Shown: one piece after another, positions 47,097-56,207 of the stretch
How the letters are laid out: each line of letters starts with the position of its first letter
Numbering within the stretch: the first letter of the stretch is position 1
Assembly (NCBI GenBank): GCA_030424845.1
Contig: JAUHWC010000003.1
Coordinates: 62,001-126,000, forward strand
DNA from: Alphaproteobacteria bacterium
GTDB lineage: Bacteria > Pseudomonadota > Alphaproteobacteria > Sphingomonadales > Sphingomonadaceae
Direction of reading: 5' to 3'
DNA length: 64,000 nucleotides
The notes under the pieces: generated by a model
Told to the model about the DNA's origin: nothing
What the model saw: the letters and a program-made list of their open reading frames with translations, nothing else
The model's database searches: none
Position numbers and translations under genes: made by a program

Positions 47097-47867
47097 TCAG
47101 GCCGGTCGCAGGGTATAGACCAGTTCCTGCCCGAACCGGTCGCAGGTCCTGGCCAGCAGGCGGGCAAGGGCGCGGAACGGCAATTGCGCGATGCCGCCTT
47201 CGCGCAAGGACACTTCCCTGGTGTTCCGGACCAGGAAATCCTCGATCGCGAAACCGGCGAAGTGGAACAACTCGTCCAGTTCCCGGCGGGAATATTCGCG
47301 TACGTGGCCCATGTGTCCGATCGCATCCAGCTTGCGCCATTCGCCCACCAGGTCAGGCCCGCTCCTGCCTTGGGCGAGCATCTTCAGGAAGCTGGCGGCG
47401 AAGTAGAAGTTGGGCGTTGTCAGGTAGAGCCGGGCATCGCCGCGCATCCGGCTTGCCAGGAAGCGCAGCGTGCCGATCAGGTCGATGCGCAGGTGCTCGA
47501 GCATCTCGGCCATGCAGATGACATTATAGGCCGCAAGGTCCAGGCTTTCCCGGGAAGCGGAATCCTCGATATCGACTTGCGATACATTGCCGCCCAGAGT
47601 CTCGATCTCTGCCGGATTGCGATCCGGTGCGAGGTCGACCGTGTCCACTTGCAAACCCAGTTCGGCGGCGATGAATTCGAACAGGTAGGGCTTGCCGCCA
47701 AGGTTCAGGATACGCGCGCCGGGATAGAGCCGGGCAAGGCGCAAGGCATCGTCTATGCACCTGTCCTTGTGGAAATGGATATAGCCATCGCCTGCCGGCC
47801 CCGCGATGGCGCGCAGCCGCTCGATGGCGGGATCGAATCGATGATCTGTCCGGGGGCGATGCACCAT
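47097..47867 (-). CDS. SAM-dependent methyltransferase (class I)
   Basis: A 256-residue cytoplasmic protein with a Rossmann methyltransferase core: motif I replaced by ILNLGGKPYLFEFIAAELG, motif II VDTVDLAPDRNP, motif IV ICMAEMLEHLRID, motif V-VI RLYLTTPNFYF. The N-terminal segment YIHFHKDRCIDDALRLARLY is unusual. The motif I glycine run is weaker than E/DxGxGxG, so SAM binding is likely but not assured. It resembles methyltransferases of polysaccharide or lipid modification, but nothing nearby indicates a substrate. Convergent with the MarR-type gene. Confidence 0.72.
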   Translation of the reverse strand: MVHRPRTDHRFDPAIERLRAIAGPAGDGYIHFHKDRCIDDALRLARLYPGARILNLGGKPYLFEFIAAELGLQVDTVDLAPDRNPAEIETLGGNVSQVDIEDSASRESLDLAAYNVICMAEMLEHLRIDLIGTLRFLASRMRGDARLYLTTPNFYFAASFLKMLAQGRSGPDLVGEWRKLDAIGHMGHVREYSRRELDELFHFAGFAIEDFLVRNTREVSLREGGIAQLPFRALARLLARTCDRFGQELVYTLRPA

Positions 47868-47943
47868 GCCGGCAGGTTAGGGCCATTGCCGGTACGGGCA
47901 AGGGCTTGGCCGGGCAGGCCGGATCGTTCCGTGATGATGGAAA

Positions 47944-48019
47944 TGGTGGGCGATGACAGGCTCGAACTGCCGACCCTCTCGGTGTAAACGAGATGCTCTA
48001 CCAACTGAGCTAATCGCCC
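47944..48019 (-). tRNA. tRNA-Val (anticodon TAC)
   Basis: A complete 76-nt cloverleaf including an encoded 3' CCA. Acceptor arms are GGGCGAT and ATCGCCC with discriminator A. The anticodon stem TCTCG/CGAGA holds the loop TTTACAC, giving anticodon TAC. The D-loop GTTGGTAGAGC and T-loop TTCGAGC are canonical. Confidence 0.97.
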
Positions 48020-48149
48020 GATCCCAATCGGAAGAGCGCCCTTTAGCGGTTTCGCCGCTCCGGTCAACGCTGCAATTGCCTGCACCCGGGTTGCCGAACA
48101 TGGTCGCTGCTGCCCTTGCCAAGCGTAGTCAGGCTCGTATTGCTGGGCC

Positions 48150-48839
48150 ATGGGAAGTGATCGGGACGGGAAAGTGCCGCGCAAGCAGGTTGATCCGGAA
48201 CGCCGGGCGGAGATTGGCCGGGAACGCCGCGCACGCACCCGTGCGCGAATCATTGCCGCCGCCTTCGACATATTCGGCGAGGAAAACGGTTTGTTCGCCC
48301 GCATCGAGGATGTGGTGGAGAAGGCAGGTGTGACCCGCGCCACCTTCTACAATCATTTCTCCGGCATGGTCGAACTGCGCGAGGCGCTGGCCGATGAAGT
48401 CACCCATCACTTCCTCGAGGCGGTGACGCATACCATCTCGGCCATGCCCGATGCTCGTGAACGCTCTGCAACAGCGGTGCGTTTCTACCTCCACCGCGCA
48501 CGCGAGGATCGACGCTGGGCATGGTCGATGCTCAACATGAGCGCGTCCGGCATGATCTTCGGGGCCGAAACCTATCGCCAGGCCGAACAAACCGTGGCGG
48601 AAGGCATAGCCGATGGCGTGTTCCCGGTCCCGTCCCGGGCCATGGGGCGCGACCTTCTGCTGGGCACCACGCTGGCGGCAATGGGCTCGCTGGTGCGCGA
48701 GGAGATGGCGGAAGATTATCCGGAGACCGTGGCCGGCTATATCCTCCATGCCCTTCGCGTCCCCTATGACGAGGCGCGCGCCATCGCCATGAAACCGCTT
48801 CCGGAACTGCGATATCCGCCTTCTGTCGAAGGTGAGTGA
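48150..48839 (+). CDS. TetR-family regulator
   Basis: A 229-residue regulator with a TetR N-terminal HTH (~28-75): TRARIIAAAFDIFGEENGLF, then IEDVVEKAGVTRATFYNHF. The N terminus has a basic leader (RRAEIGRERRARTRAR). The ligand domain contains M-L-N-M-S-A-S-G-M-I-F-G-A-E. It lies 141 bp before, and on the same strand as, the cytochrome/flavoprotein/SDR genes and is the natural candidate to control them, though regulators of this family more often face their targets. Confidence 0.88.
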   Translation: MGSDRDGKVPRKQVDPERRAEIGRERRARTRARIIAAAFDIFGEENGLFARIEDVVEKAGVTRATFYNHFSGMVELREALADEVTHHFLEAVTHTISAMPDARERSATAVRFYLHRAREDRRWAWSMLNMSASGMIFGAETYRQAEQTVAEGIADGVFPVPSRAMGRDLLLGTTLAAMGSLVREEMAEDYPETVAGYILHALRVPYDEARAIAMKPLPELRYPPSVEGE

Positions 48840-48979
48840 CCCGCGCTGTTCACCCTTGTCCAAGCGCTGCTGGCAGTTTCCCGGATCTTTCCGAATTTGA
48901 CAAATCGCCAAAAATAGATTTAGCACTCGACTCATAAACAGAATGTCCAAAACCGACTTGATGGACGGGGAGAGTGCAT

Positions 48980-49333
48980 ATGGATCGGCATCGCGTCTTG
49001 CGATGGACAGGCGCATTGGGCGTCGCGGCAGTGGCGGCAGTGGCTCTTGGCTCCGGCCTCTCGGCACCGGTCGCGGCGCAGGCGACTTACGAGATCGAGC
49101 CGCGCGCGCCGGAATATCTCTATGAACGCACTTGCGGCTATTGCCACGGTCACAACGTGGCGCCGATCATCCGCGGGCGCAAACTGCCCGCCGCGGTGAC
49201 CAGCGCGCTTGTGCGTAGCGGCAACGGTGCAATGCCCGCCTTCAAGCCCACGGAAATCACCGACCAGGAACTGGAAGCGCTGGCGCAATGGCTCGCCACT
49301 GCGGAAGCAGACCCCGAGGAGCACGGCAGATGA
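48980..49333 (+). CDS. c-type cytochrome subunit of a phenol side-chain hydroxylase
   Basis: A 117-residue exported cytochrome c. The signal peptide (W-T-G-A-L-G-V-A-A-V-A-A-V, cleavage near V-A-A-Q) is followed by the haem motif CGYCH (~residues 52-56) with the axial Met probably in NGAMPAFKP. The GGGGAGAG site fixes ATG 48980. It overlaps the flavoprotein gene by ATGA (49330-49333). Small cytochromes paired this way are the electron-accepting subunit of p-cresol methylhydroxylase, 4-ethylphenol and eugenol hydroxylases, located in the periplasm. Confidence 0.87.
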   Translation: MDRHRVLRWTGALGVAAVAAVALGSGLSAPVAAQATYEIEPRAPEYLYERTCGYCHGHNVAPIIRGRKLPAAVTSALVRSGNGAMPAFKPTEITDQELEALAQWLATAEADPEEHGR

Positions 49334-50946
49334 GCAGCGGATTTTCCCGGCGCGAGGTCATGGCGATCGGCGGCGCGATCGCCGGCACTGCGGCGATGAC
49401 GCCGCTTGCCCGGGCGCGCATGTTGCCGGCCGAAATGGACCGTGACGTGTTTGCCGGCGTTGTGCGCGAATTGCGCGCCATCGTGGGCGATGAATGGGTG
49501 TTCGCGGACGAGGCGAGCACGATCAGCTATCGCAAGAGCGGCATTCCAGACCTGCGCGGCGAGCATGTTCCTTCCGGTGCAGTGGCCCCGGCCAGCGTCG
49601 AGCAGGTGCAGGCGATCCTTGCCGTGGCCAACCGCTACAAGCTGCCGCTGTGGCCGATCTCCACCGGCAAGAACATGGGCTATGGCATGGCCACGCCCGC
49701 ATCATCCGGGCAGATGATCCTGGACCTGAAGCGGATGAACCGCATCCTCGATTTCGATGCGGAACTGGGCACGATCCTTGTCGAGCCCGGCGTCACCTAC
49801 CAGCAGATCCACGATTACATCGAGGAGCATGACCTGCCTTACTGGCTGGACGTTCCAACGGTCGGCCCGATCGTATCGATGATGGGCAATACGCTGGAAC
49901 GGGGTGTGGGCTACACACCCTATGGCGATCACTTCTTCATGCAGTGCGGCATGGAAGTGGTGCTGGCAGATGGCACCATCCTCAAGACGGGCATGGGCTC
50001 GATCGAGAACGGCAACACCTGGCAGGCCTTCAAATGGGGCTACGGGCCGTATCTGGACGGCATCTTCACCCAGTCCAACTTCGGCATCGTGACGAAGCTG
50101 GGCATGTGGCTGATGCCCAGGCCGCCGGTCTACAAGCCCTTCATGGTGCGTTCGCACAATGTCGAGGACGTGGCTGCCATCACCGACACGATCCGCCCGT
50201 TCCGCATGAACAACCTGATTCCCAACGGCGTGCTGATCATGGGCGCGCTGTACCAGATGAGCATGTTCAACCGGCGCAGCGACTTGTGGGATGGCGAAGG
50301 CGTGATCCCGCTCGACGTGATCCAGCGCCATGCCCGCGCCAATGATATCGGCATGTGGAACACCTTCTACGCGCTTTACGGCACGGACGAGATGATCGCC
50401 GCGATGGAACCGATCCTCACCAATGCGTTCGAGGCGACCGGGGCGGATGTGCTGACCGAAGCCGAAATGGGCGGCAACCCCTATTTCGAGCACAACAAGA
50501 CGCTGATGCGCGGCGGCATGACTCTGGAGGAAAAGGGCCTCGTGCGCTGGTGGGGCAAGAGCGGTGGCGCCGTGGCCTTTGCCCCCGTGGCCCCGGCCAA
50601 GGGCGGCGAAACCGGCGGGCAGACCGCGCTGGCGACGGAGATCATGAACAAGTGGGGCTTCGACTACGCGCCGGCCTATGCCGTGGGCGGACGCGAGTTG
50701 CACCACATCATCTTCCTGATGTTCGACAAGGGTAACGACGAGCATTCGCGCAAGGCCGAATTGTGCATGGAAGAGATGATCACCCGCTTTGGTGAGCGGG
50801 GATGGGCGGCCTATCGCTCGTCTGTGTCGACCATGGACCTTGTGGCGCAGCAGTATGGCGATGCCAACCGCGAGGTGAACGCCCGCATCAAGCAGGCGCT
50901 TGATCCCAATCACATCATTGCGCCAGGCAAGCAGGGAATTGCCTGA
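49330..50946 (+). CDS. FAD-linked p-cresol/eugenol hydroxylase-type flavoprotein
   Basis: A 538-residue VAO/PCMH-family flavoprotein. A twin-arginine-like leader (F-S-R-R-E-V-M) suggests folded export. The FAD_binding_4 domain (~60-240) has PLWPISTGKNMGYGMATPAS and LVEPGVTYQQIHDYIEEHDL, P-T-V-G-P-I-V-S-M-M-G-N; the C-terminal cap domain includes GRELHHIIFLMFD and ends with ALDPNHIIAPGKQGIA. With the cytochrome it should oxidise 4-alkylphenols at the benzylic or allylic carbon via a quinone methide: p-cresol, 4-ethylphenol or eugenol are the known options. I cannot choose between them from sequence. The SDR gene 65 bp later would oxidise the resulting alcohol. Confidence 0.85.
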   Translation: MSSGFSRREVMAIGGAIAGTAAMTPLARARMLPAEMDRDVFAGVVRELRAIVGDEWVFADEASTISYRKSGIPDLRGEHVPSGAVAPASVEQVQAILAVANRYKLPLWPISTGKNMGYGMATPASSGQMILDLKRMNRILDFDAELGTILVEPGVTYQQIHDYIEEHDLPYWLDVPTVGPIVSMMGNTLERGVGYTPYGDHFFMQCGMEVVLADGTILKTGMGSIENGNTWQAFKWGYGPYLDGIFTQSNFGIVTKLGMWLMPRPPVYKPFMVRSHNVEDVAAITDTIRPFRMNNLIPNGVLIMGALYQMSMFNRRSDLWDGEGVIPLDVIQRHARANDIGMWNTFYALYGTDEMIAAMEPILTNAFEATGADVLTEAEMGGNPYFEHNKTLMRGGMTLEEKGLVRWWGKSGGAVAFAPVAPAKGGETGGQTALATEIMNKWGFDYAPAYAVGGRELHHIIFLMFDKGNDEHSRKAELCMEEMITRFGERGWAAYRSSVSTMDLVAQQYGDANREVNARIKQALDPNHIIAPGKQGIA

Positions 50947-51011
50947 TGCGCTGCCGGTCCGCCAGACTCCCTTCTGCGGACCGGCAACCCCTCTCTTGCT
51001 GAAAGGCCAGA

Positions 51012-51779
51012 ATGATGAGCGATGCGACCTATGACTTTTCCGGCAAGACGGCGCTGGTAACCGGCGCTGCGACCGGTATCGGCCGCGAGACCGCCAAGGC
51101 CTATGCCGCGTCCGGCGCGAAGGTGATGATCGGCGATGTCGATCCGCGGGCGGAAGAAACCGTGGCCATCATCAAACAGGCCGGCGGCGAAGCGGATTTC
51201 ACCCCCACCGACGTGCGCGACGGCGAGGCGGTGCGAGCGCTGGTGTCAGCCACGCTCAAGCGGTTCGGCAGCCTGGAGATGGCGTTCAACAACGCTGGTA
51301 TCCTGCCGCCGCTTCGGCCGATCCACGAGGTGCCGGATGACGAGCTGGACATGGCCATCGACGTCGACTTCAAGGGCGTTTGGTATGCGATGCAGGCGGA
51401 AATTCGCCATTTCCTCGATGTCGGCGGCGGGGCAATCGTCAACACGGCATCGGTCGGTGCGCTGATCGCGGACCCGAACATGGCCGCCTATTGCGCCATG
51501 AAACATGCGGTGGCGGGCCTCACCAAGGCGGCCGCGGTGGAATATGCGCAGAAGAATATCCGTGTGAACTGCATCGCTCCCGGCTTCATCGCCACGCCGA
51601 TGACCCAGGCATGGGTGGACAGCAAGGAGTTCACCGACATGTTCTTCCAGCACAATGTCTCTGGCCGCTTTGCCACTCCGGAGGAAATCGCCGGAACTGT
51701 GCTGCACCTGTCATCCGATGCGGCGAGCTTCGTGAACGGAGCCACCTGGACCATCGACGGCGGCCAGACCGCCCATTGA
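51012..51779 (+). CDS. Short-chain dehydrogenase/reductase
   Basis: A 255-residue classical SDR with the cofactor motif LVTGAATGIGRETAKAYAAS, N-N-A-G-I-L, catalytic Ser in IVNTASVGALI, Y-x-x-x-K in MAAYCAMKHAV, and IRVNCIAPGFIATPM. Asp in M-I-G-D-V-D after the second strand favours NAD. Its position behind the cytochrome-flavoprotein pair suggests an aryl-alcohol dehydrogenase such as a coniferyl-alcohol or 1-(4-hydroxyphenyl)ethanol dehydrogenase. The first of two adjacent ATGs (51012, 51015) is used. Confidence 0.88.
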   Translation: MMSDATYDFSGKTALVTGAATGIGRETAKAYAASGAKVMIGDVDPRAEETVAIIKQAGGEADFTPTDVRDGEAVRALVSATLKRFGSLEMAFNNAGILPPLRPIHEVPDDELDMAIDVDFKGVWYAMQAEIRHFLDVGGGAIVNTASVGALIADPNMAAYCAMKHAVAGLTKAAAVEYAQKNIRVNCIAPGFIATPMTQAWVDSKEFTDMFFQHNVSGRFATPEEIAGTVLHLSSDAASFVNGATWTIDGGQTAH

Positions 51780-51800
51780 TGCTGCCGGGCAGGGCGATAC

Positions 51801-52394
51801 TCAGCTTTCGGCAGGCAAGAGTTCCGCGATCAGTCGCCTGGCCTCCTCGCCGTGCCAGTCATAGGCACCGATGACGCGCAGCACTTCCTTGCCTTGCGCA
51901 TCATAGAGGATGGTGATCGGCAGGCTGCCGCCGCCACCCAGCGTTTCTGCCAGCTGGCCCTGCTGGTCCATCCAGCGCGGCAGGTTGGCAAAGCCGTTTG
52001 CCTCGAAGAAGGGAACCACCACTTCCGCGCCCCGGATATCGGCGCTGACAGTGATCACCCTGAGATCCTCACCCATCTCGCCCGCCAGCGCATCCAGCAT
52101 GGGCATTTCCACGATGCAGGGCACGCACCACGTCGCCCAGACATTCAGCAGGACCGGCTTTCCCGCTGCTTCGGGCAGCGACAGCGTGATCCCTGCGGGA
52201 TCGCTGACGACAACCTCGGGCAGGGAAGCTCCGGCGAAGGTGCGGTCCACGAAGCCGGTCAGGTCCGGCGTTTCGGTTTCGGAAGAGACTTCTTCCCCTC
52301 CTTGCGCGCCACCCTCTCCTTGCGTATCGCAGCCCGCCAGAGCAGCGGCCAAAATGGCTGCCGGAACAGCAAGACGGTATGACGATTTGAGCAA
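51801..52394 (-). CDS. TlpA-family thiol-disulfide lipoprotein
   Basis: A 197-residue periplasmic thioredoxin-like lipoprotein: signal and lipobox A-L-A-G-C-D (Cys ~21), an acidic spacer ([10 protein letters not shown]), then a TlpA/ResA fold with [20 protein letters not shown] (active CVPC) and a cis-Pro in S-L-P-I-T-I-L-Y. The start is the TTG at 52394 because GGAGG lies 8 nt upstream and no closer ATG exists. It is divergent from argH, and the two coding regions overlap at their 5' ends by 8 bp. A reducing role in cytochrome c maturation is usual for the family. Confidence 0.85.
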   Translation of the reverse strand: MLKSSYRLAVPAAILAAALAGCDTQGEGGAQGGEEVSSETETPDLTGFVDRTFAGASLPEVVVSDPAGITLSLPEAAGKPVLLNVWATWCVPCIVEMPMLDALAGEMGEDLRVITVSADIRGAEVVVPFFEANGFANLPRWMDQQGQLAETLGGGGSLPITILYDAQGKEVLRVIGAYDWHGEEARRLIAELLPAES

Positions 52395-53790
52395 GGGTAA
52401 GGCCTCCAATGCGATGTGGGGCGGGCGGTTCGCGGAAGGACCGTCTGCCATCATGCGCGAGATTAACGCCTCGATCCCGTTCGACAAGGCGCTGTGGCGG
52501 CAGGATATCGCCGCATCGAAGGTGCATGTCACCATGCTTGCAGCGCAAGGAATCGTCAGCCAGGCCGATGCCGAGGCGATCCTTGGCGGGCTGGACACGA
52601 TTGCCGGTGAATATGAAGCCGACGGGGTTCCCGAGGACTGGGACCTTGAAGACATCCACATGACCACCGAAAGCCGCCTGGCCGAACTGATCGGCCCTGC
52701 AGCAGGCCGTCTGCACACCGCGCGCAGCCGCAATGACCAGGTGGCAACCGATTTCCGCCTCTGGGTGCGCGATGCGATCGACCAGACGCTGGCCGGGCTT
52801 GACGCGCTGCAACGCGCGTTGCTGGACCAGGCAGAAACCCATGCCGGCTCCATCATGCCCGGGTTCACCCATCTGCAAACCGCACAGCCGGTGACGCTGG
52901 GCCACCACCTGATGGCCTATTTCGAGATGATCAGCCGCGACGTGTCCCGCTTCAGGGATGCCCGCGCGCGGATGAACCATTCGCCGCTCGGCAGTGCTGC
53001 ACTCGCTGGAACGGGCTTCCCGATCGATCGGGAGATGACCGCCAGGGCGCTCGGCTTCGATGCGCCGACGAAGAACAGCCTCGATGCCGTGTCCGACAGG
53101 GACTTCGCGCTCGATTACCTGCAAGCCGCCGCGCAGTGCAGCCTGCACCTGTCGCGCCTTGCGGAAGAATTCGTCATCTGGGCCAGCCAGCCGTTCGGCT
53201 TCGTGCGCATGGCGGACAGTCTCTCGACCGGCTCCTCGATCATGCCGCAGAAGAAGAACCCCGATGCGGCAGAGCTCGTGCGCGGCCATGCCGGCCGGAT
53301 CGTCGGTTGCCTCACCAGCCTGATGGTGACGATGAAGGGCCTGCCGCTCGCCTATTCGAAGGACATGCAGGACGACAAGCCGCCTGTGTTCGAAGCGGCC
53401 AACCTGCTGGGCCTGTCCATCGCCGCGATGACGGGCATGGTGGCAGACAGCACCTTCAAGGTGGACCGGATGCGCCAGGCGGCCGAACTGGGTTATGCCA
53501 CGGCTACCGACCTTGCCGATTGGCTTGTGACCCAGGCCGACATCCCGTTTCGCGAGGCGCACCACATCACTGGCGCCGCCGTGAAGCTGGCCGAAAGCCG
53601 CGGCGTGGCGCTGGACGAGCTCTCGATCGAGGACCTCAAGGCCATCGACGAGCGGATCGACGAGCGCGTGTACAAGGCGCTGTCGGTCGAGGCATCTGTG
53701 GCCGCGCGTGCAAGCTATGGCGGCACCGCGCCGGAGGAAGTGCGAAAACGCGTGGCGGAAGCGAAGTCGGCGATGGGAGCAGGGGCATGA
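52387..53790 (+). CDS. argH: Argininosuccinate lyase
   Basis: Splits argininosuccinate to arginine and fumarate. The ~467-residue protein has [20 protein letters not shown] at the N terminus, [20 protein letters not shown] with RNDQVATDF, and the fumarase-family signature [17 protein letters not shown] take the TTG at 52387 ([15 protein letters not shown]) because ArgH proteins normally have ~10 residues before W-G-G-R-F; the ATG at 52414 is the alternative. Its start lies inside the 5' end of the opposite tlpA gene. The stop overlaps lptM (ATGA). Confidence 0.95.
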   Translation: MSKGKASNAMWGGRFAEGPSAIMREINASIPFDKALWRQDIAASKVHVTMLAAQGIVSQADAEAILGGLDTIAGEYEADGVPEDWDLEDIHMTTESRLAELIGPAAGRLHTARSRNDQVATDFRLWVRDAIDQTLAGLDALQRALLDQAETHAGSIMPGFTHLQTAQPVTLGHHLMAYFEMISRDVSRFRDARARMNHSPLGSAALAGTGFPIDREMTARALGFDAPTKNSLDAVSDRDFALDYLQAAAQCSLHLSRLAEEFVIWASQPFGFVRMADSLSTGSSIMPQKKNPDAAELVRGHAGRIVGCLTSLMVTMKGLPLAYSKDMQDDKPPVFEAANLLGLSIAAMTGMVADSTFKVDRMRQAAELGYATATDLADWLVTQADIPFREAHHITGAAVKLAESRGVALDELSIEDLKAIDERIDERVYKALSVEASVAARASYGGTAPEEVRKRVAEAKSAMGAGA

Positions 53791-54029
53791 GGAAGCTTCC
53801 TGTCCTTGCAGCCCTGGCGCTCCTGCTTGCAGCATGCGGGCAGATGGGCGACCTCGAGCCGCTGGAAGGCAGCAGCCTGCCACCGGCTCCCTATGGCGCA
53901 ACTGACCCGCTTACCGCCGAAGAACTGCTCGAAACAGACCCGCAGGCCGCACCCGAACGCAGCGTGGAACTGCGGCGCGAATCCGAAGAACGCGAGGACG
54001 ATCCGTTCGATCTCCCGCCCGAAGGCTAA
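53787..54029 (+). CDS. lptM: Small LptM-like lipoprotein
   Basis: An 80-residue lipoprotein with lipobox L-L-A-A-C-G-Q (Cys ~17), followed by the short conserved stretch of the LptM/YifL family, here G-Q-M-G-D-L-E-P-L, then Pro-rich and acidic sequence. LptM helps the LptD disulfide isomerise so that the LPS translocon matures. The location between argH and lysA, with ATG in the argH stop, is the usual alphaproteobacterial place for this gene. Only the first ~30 residues are family-like; the acidic tail is lineage-specific. Confidence 0.7.
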   Translation: MRKLPVLAALALLLAACGQMGDLEPLEGSSLPPAPYGATDPLTAEELLETDPQAAPERSVELRRESEEREDDPFDLPPEG

Positions 54030-54041
54030 GACAGATTTCCC

Positions 54042-55307
54042 ATGGACCATTTTCAACTCCGTAACGGCGAACTCCACGCCGAGGACGTGCCGATGGCGCG
54101 CATTGCCGAGGAATTCGGCACCCCCGTCTACATCTATTCCCGCGCCACGCTGGAACGCCATGCACGCGTGTTCCGCGAGGCGCTGTTGCCGCTGGGCAAG
54201 ATCCACCTCGCCTTTGCCGTCAAGGCCAACCCCAACCTTGCCGTGCTGCGCGTGATGCAACGCGAAGGTTTTGGCGCAGACGTGGTTTCCGGCGGCGAGA
54301 TGGCGCGCGCGCTGGCAGCAGGCATGCCGGCCGAAGACATCGTGTTCTCCGGCGTGGGCAAGACCCGGCGCGAACTCCTCAAGGGCCTCGAAGCAGGTAT
54401 CGGCCAGTTCAACATCGAGAGCGAGGAGGAGGGCATCGAACTCGCCGAAATCGCTGCCGAGCATGGCTACACCGCCAATTGCGCTCTGCGCGTGAACCCC
54501 GATATCGATGCCGGCACGCACGAGAAGATTTCGACCGGCAAGAGCGACAACAAGTTCGGCGTGCCCATCGACCAGGCAGCTTCGATGTACCAGCGCCTGG
54601 CCGCATTGCCGGGCATGAACATGCGCGGGCTGGCAGTGCATATCGGCAGCCAGCTGTCGGACCTCAGGCCGCTAGAGCTTGCCTTCGAGAAGATCGGCGC
54701 GCTGCTCGGAAACATCCGCGAGCGGGGTGGCACGGTCACCCATGTCGATCTGGGTGGCGGCATCGGCGTGCCTTACAAGGCCGGCGAAGTGATGCCGAGC
54801 CCGGCGGAATACGGCCACATGGTCGCCCGTGTCACCAAGGGCTGGGATGTCACGCTGATGTTCGAACCGGGCCGCGTGATCGCAGGCAATGCCGGCGTGC
54901 TGCTGACCGAAGTCGTGCGCGTGAAGCGCAATGCCAATCGCGATCCCTTCGTCATCGTCGATGCCGCGATGAACGACCTTGCCCGGCCTGCGCTTTATGG
55001 TGCCTGGCATGATTTCGACGCGGTGAAGCCCACCGGCCAGCGCATGGTGGCCAATATCGTCGGCCCGATCTGCGAAACCGGCGATACCTTCGCCATGGGC
55101 CGCGAGATGGACGCGGTGGAGCGCGGCGACCTTGCCATTTTCCGCACGGCCGGTGCCTATGGTGCGACAATGGCCAGTTCCTACAACTCGCGCGGTTTCG
55201 TGGCCGAGGTGATGGTGGACGGGGACAAGGTGGCGAGCGTTGCCGACCGCATCCTGCCCGAGGATATCTATGCCGCCGAGCGCGTGCCGGAATGGCTGGA
55301 TGACTAG
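54042..55307 (+). CDS. lysA: Diaminopimelate decarboxylase
   Basis: PLP enzyme that decarboxylates meso-diaminopimelate to lysine. The 421-residue protein has the alanine-racemase-fold motifs LAFAVKANPNLAVLRVM (PLP Lys61), ADVVSGGEMARAL, VHIGSQLSDLRPL, HVDLGGGIGVPYK, FEPGRVIAGNAG, and GPICETGDTFAMGREM with the catalytic Cys. It follows lptM by 12 nt and precedes the siroheme-synthase gene by 12 nt, making an argH-lptM-lysA-siroheme operon. Confidence 0.96.
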   Translation: MDHFQLRNGELHAEDVPMARIAEEFGTPVYIYSRATLERHARVFREALLPLGKIHLAFAVKANPNLAVLRVMQREGFGADVVSGGEMARALAAGMPAEDIVFSGVGKTRRELLKGLEAGIGQFNIESEEEGIELAEIAAEHGYTANCALRVNPDIDAGTHEKISTGKSDNKFGVPIDQAASMYQRLAALPGMNMRGLAVHIGSQLSDLRPLELAFEKIGALLGNIRERGGTVTHVDLGGGIGVPYKAGEVMPSPAEYGHMVARVTKGWDVTLMFEPGRVIAGNAGVLLTEVVRVKRNANRDPFVIVDAAMNDLARPALYGAWHDFDAVKPTGQRMVANIVGPICETGDTFAMGREMDAVERGDLAIFRTAGAYGATMASSYNSRGFVAEVMVDGDKVASVADRILPEDIYAAERVPEWLDD

Positions 55308-55319
55308 GGCCGGTATGTG

Positions 55320-56096
55320 ATGCGCAGCCTGCCGCTCTTCCACCGCATAGCCGGCACGCCGGTAATCGTGCTGGGGGAGGGCGGCATGGCCGAACCCAAG
55401 CGGCGGCTGGTCGAACGGGCTGGCGGCGAGGTGATAGCCGACCTGCAGGAAGGCATAGACAAGGGCGCGAGGCTGGCCTTCATAGCGCATGACGACGAGG
55501 CGATGTGCGAGGCCGACGCCATCCGCGCACGCTGCGCGGGCCTGCTGGTCAACGTGGTGGACCGTCCGGACCTGTGCGATTTCACCACGCCCAGCCTGCT
55601 CGAGCGCGATCCGGTGCTGATCGCCATCGGCACCAGTGGCGCATCCGCTGGCCTGGCGAAGCAACTGCGCTTGCGCCTCGAAGGCCTGCTTCCGGCAGAC
55701 CTTGGCGCCTTGGCAACGCGGCTTTCCGAATGGCGCGGGCGGATCAAGGACAAATGGCCGGCCATGGCAGACAGGCGGCAAGCGCTGGACAACGCCCTGA
55801 CCAGTGGCGGCCCGCTCGACCCCTTGCGGGAAGGCGCAGCCAACAGGCTTGAGGACTGGCTTGCCGGCAAGGCGGAGGAGGGCCTGTCCGGCAAGATCGA
55901 GATCACCCTCGCCAGCACCGATCCGGAAGACCTGACGCTGCGCCAGGCGCGGCTGCTCGGCAGCGCTGATGCGGTATTGCATGATCCTGCGGTGCCGGCG
56001 GCGGTCCTCGATCGCTGTCGCGCGGATGCCTTGCGCTTTCCCTTGCCCTATACAGGGCGCGATCCAGCGGGACTGGTTGTCATAATCCACATTTAA
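55320..56096 (+). CDS. Precorrin-2 dehydrogenase / sirohydrochlorin ferrochelatase (CysG N-terminal type)
   Basis: A 258-residue protein equal to the N-terminal half of CysG (Met8-like): Rossmann segment PVIVLGEGGMAEPKRRLVER, VNVVDRPDLCDFTTPSLLER, and LIAIGTSGASAGLAKQLRLR. It makes sirohaem from precorrin-2 for sulfite/nitrite reductases. The last ~65 residues (L-A-S-T-D-P-E-D-L-T-L-R-Q-A-R-L-L-G-S-A-D) look like a truncated remnant of the start of a uroporphyrinogen methyltransferase domain; a separate CobA would be needed. ATG 55320 is preceded by a GTG. Confidence 0.85.
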   Translation: MRSLPLFHRIAGTPVIVLGEGGMAEPKRRLVERAGGEVIADLQEGIDKGARLAFIAHDDEAMCEADAIRARCAGLLVNVVDRPDLCDFTTPSLLERDPVLIAIGTSGASAGLAKQLRLRLEGLLPADLGALATRLSEWRGRIKDKWPAMADRRQALDNALTSGGPLDPLREGAANRLEDWLAGKAEEGLSGKIEITLASTDPEDLTLRQARLLGSADAVLHDPAVPAAVLDRCRADALRFPLPYTGRDPAGLVVIIHI

Positions 56097-56207
56097 GACA
56101 TTGAAATAGAAGGTATTACAGTCTTTTAATTTCTCATGGAGCAGCCCCTTGGGCAGGTCTTCCGTCGGGCGGAGCAGCAGACTTCGCCATTAGACAGGAG
56201 ACCTACC
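56097..56207 (+). promoter_or_regulatory. AT-rich promoter region before the 53-residue peptide
   Basis: In a GC-rich window this stretch is clearly AT-rich. TTGAAA (56101-56106) and TTTAAT (56125-56130) with 18-nt spacing form a plausible -35/-10 pair. ACAGGAGAC lies just before the small gene at 56208. The new promoter separates this unit from the lysA operon. Confidence 0.45.
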
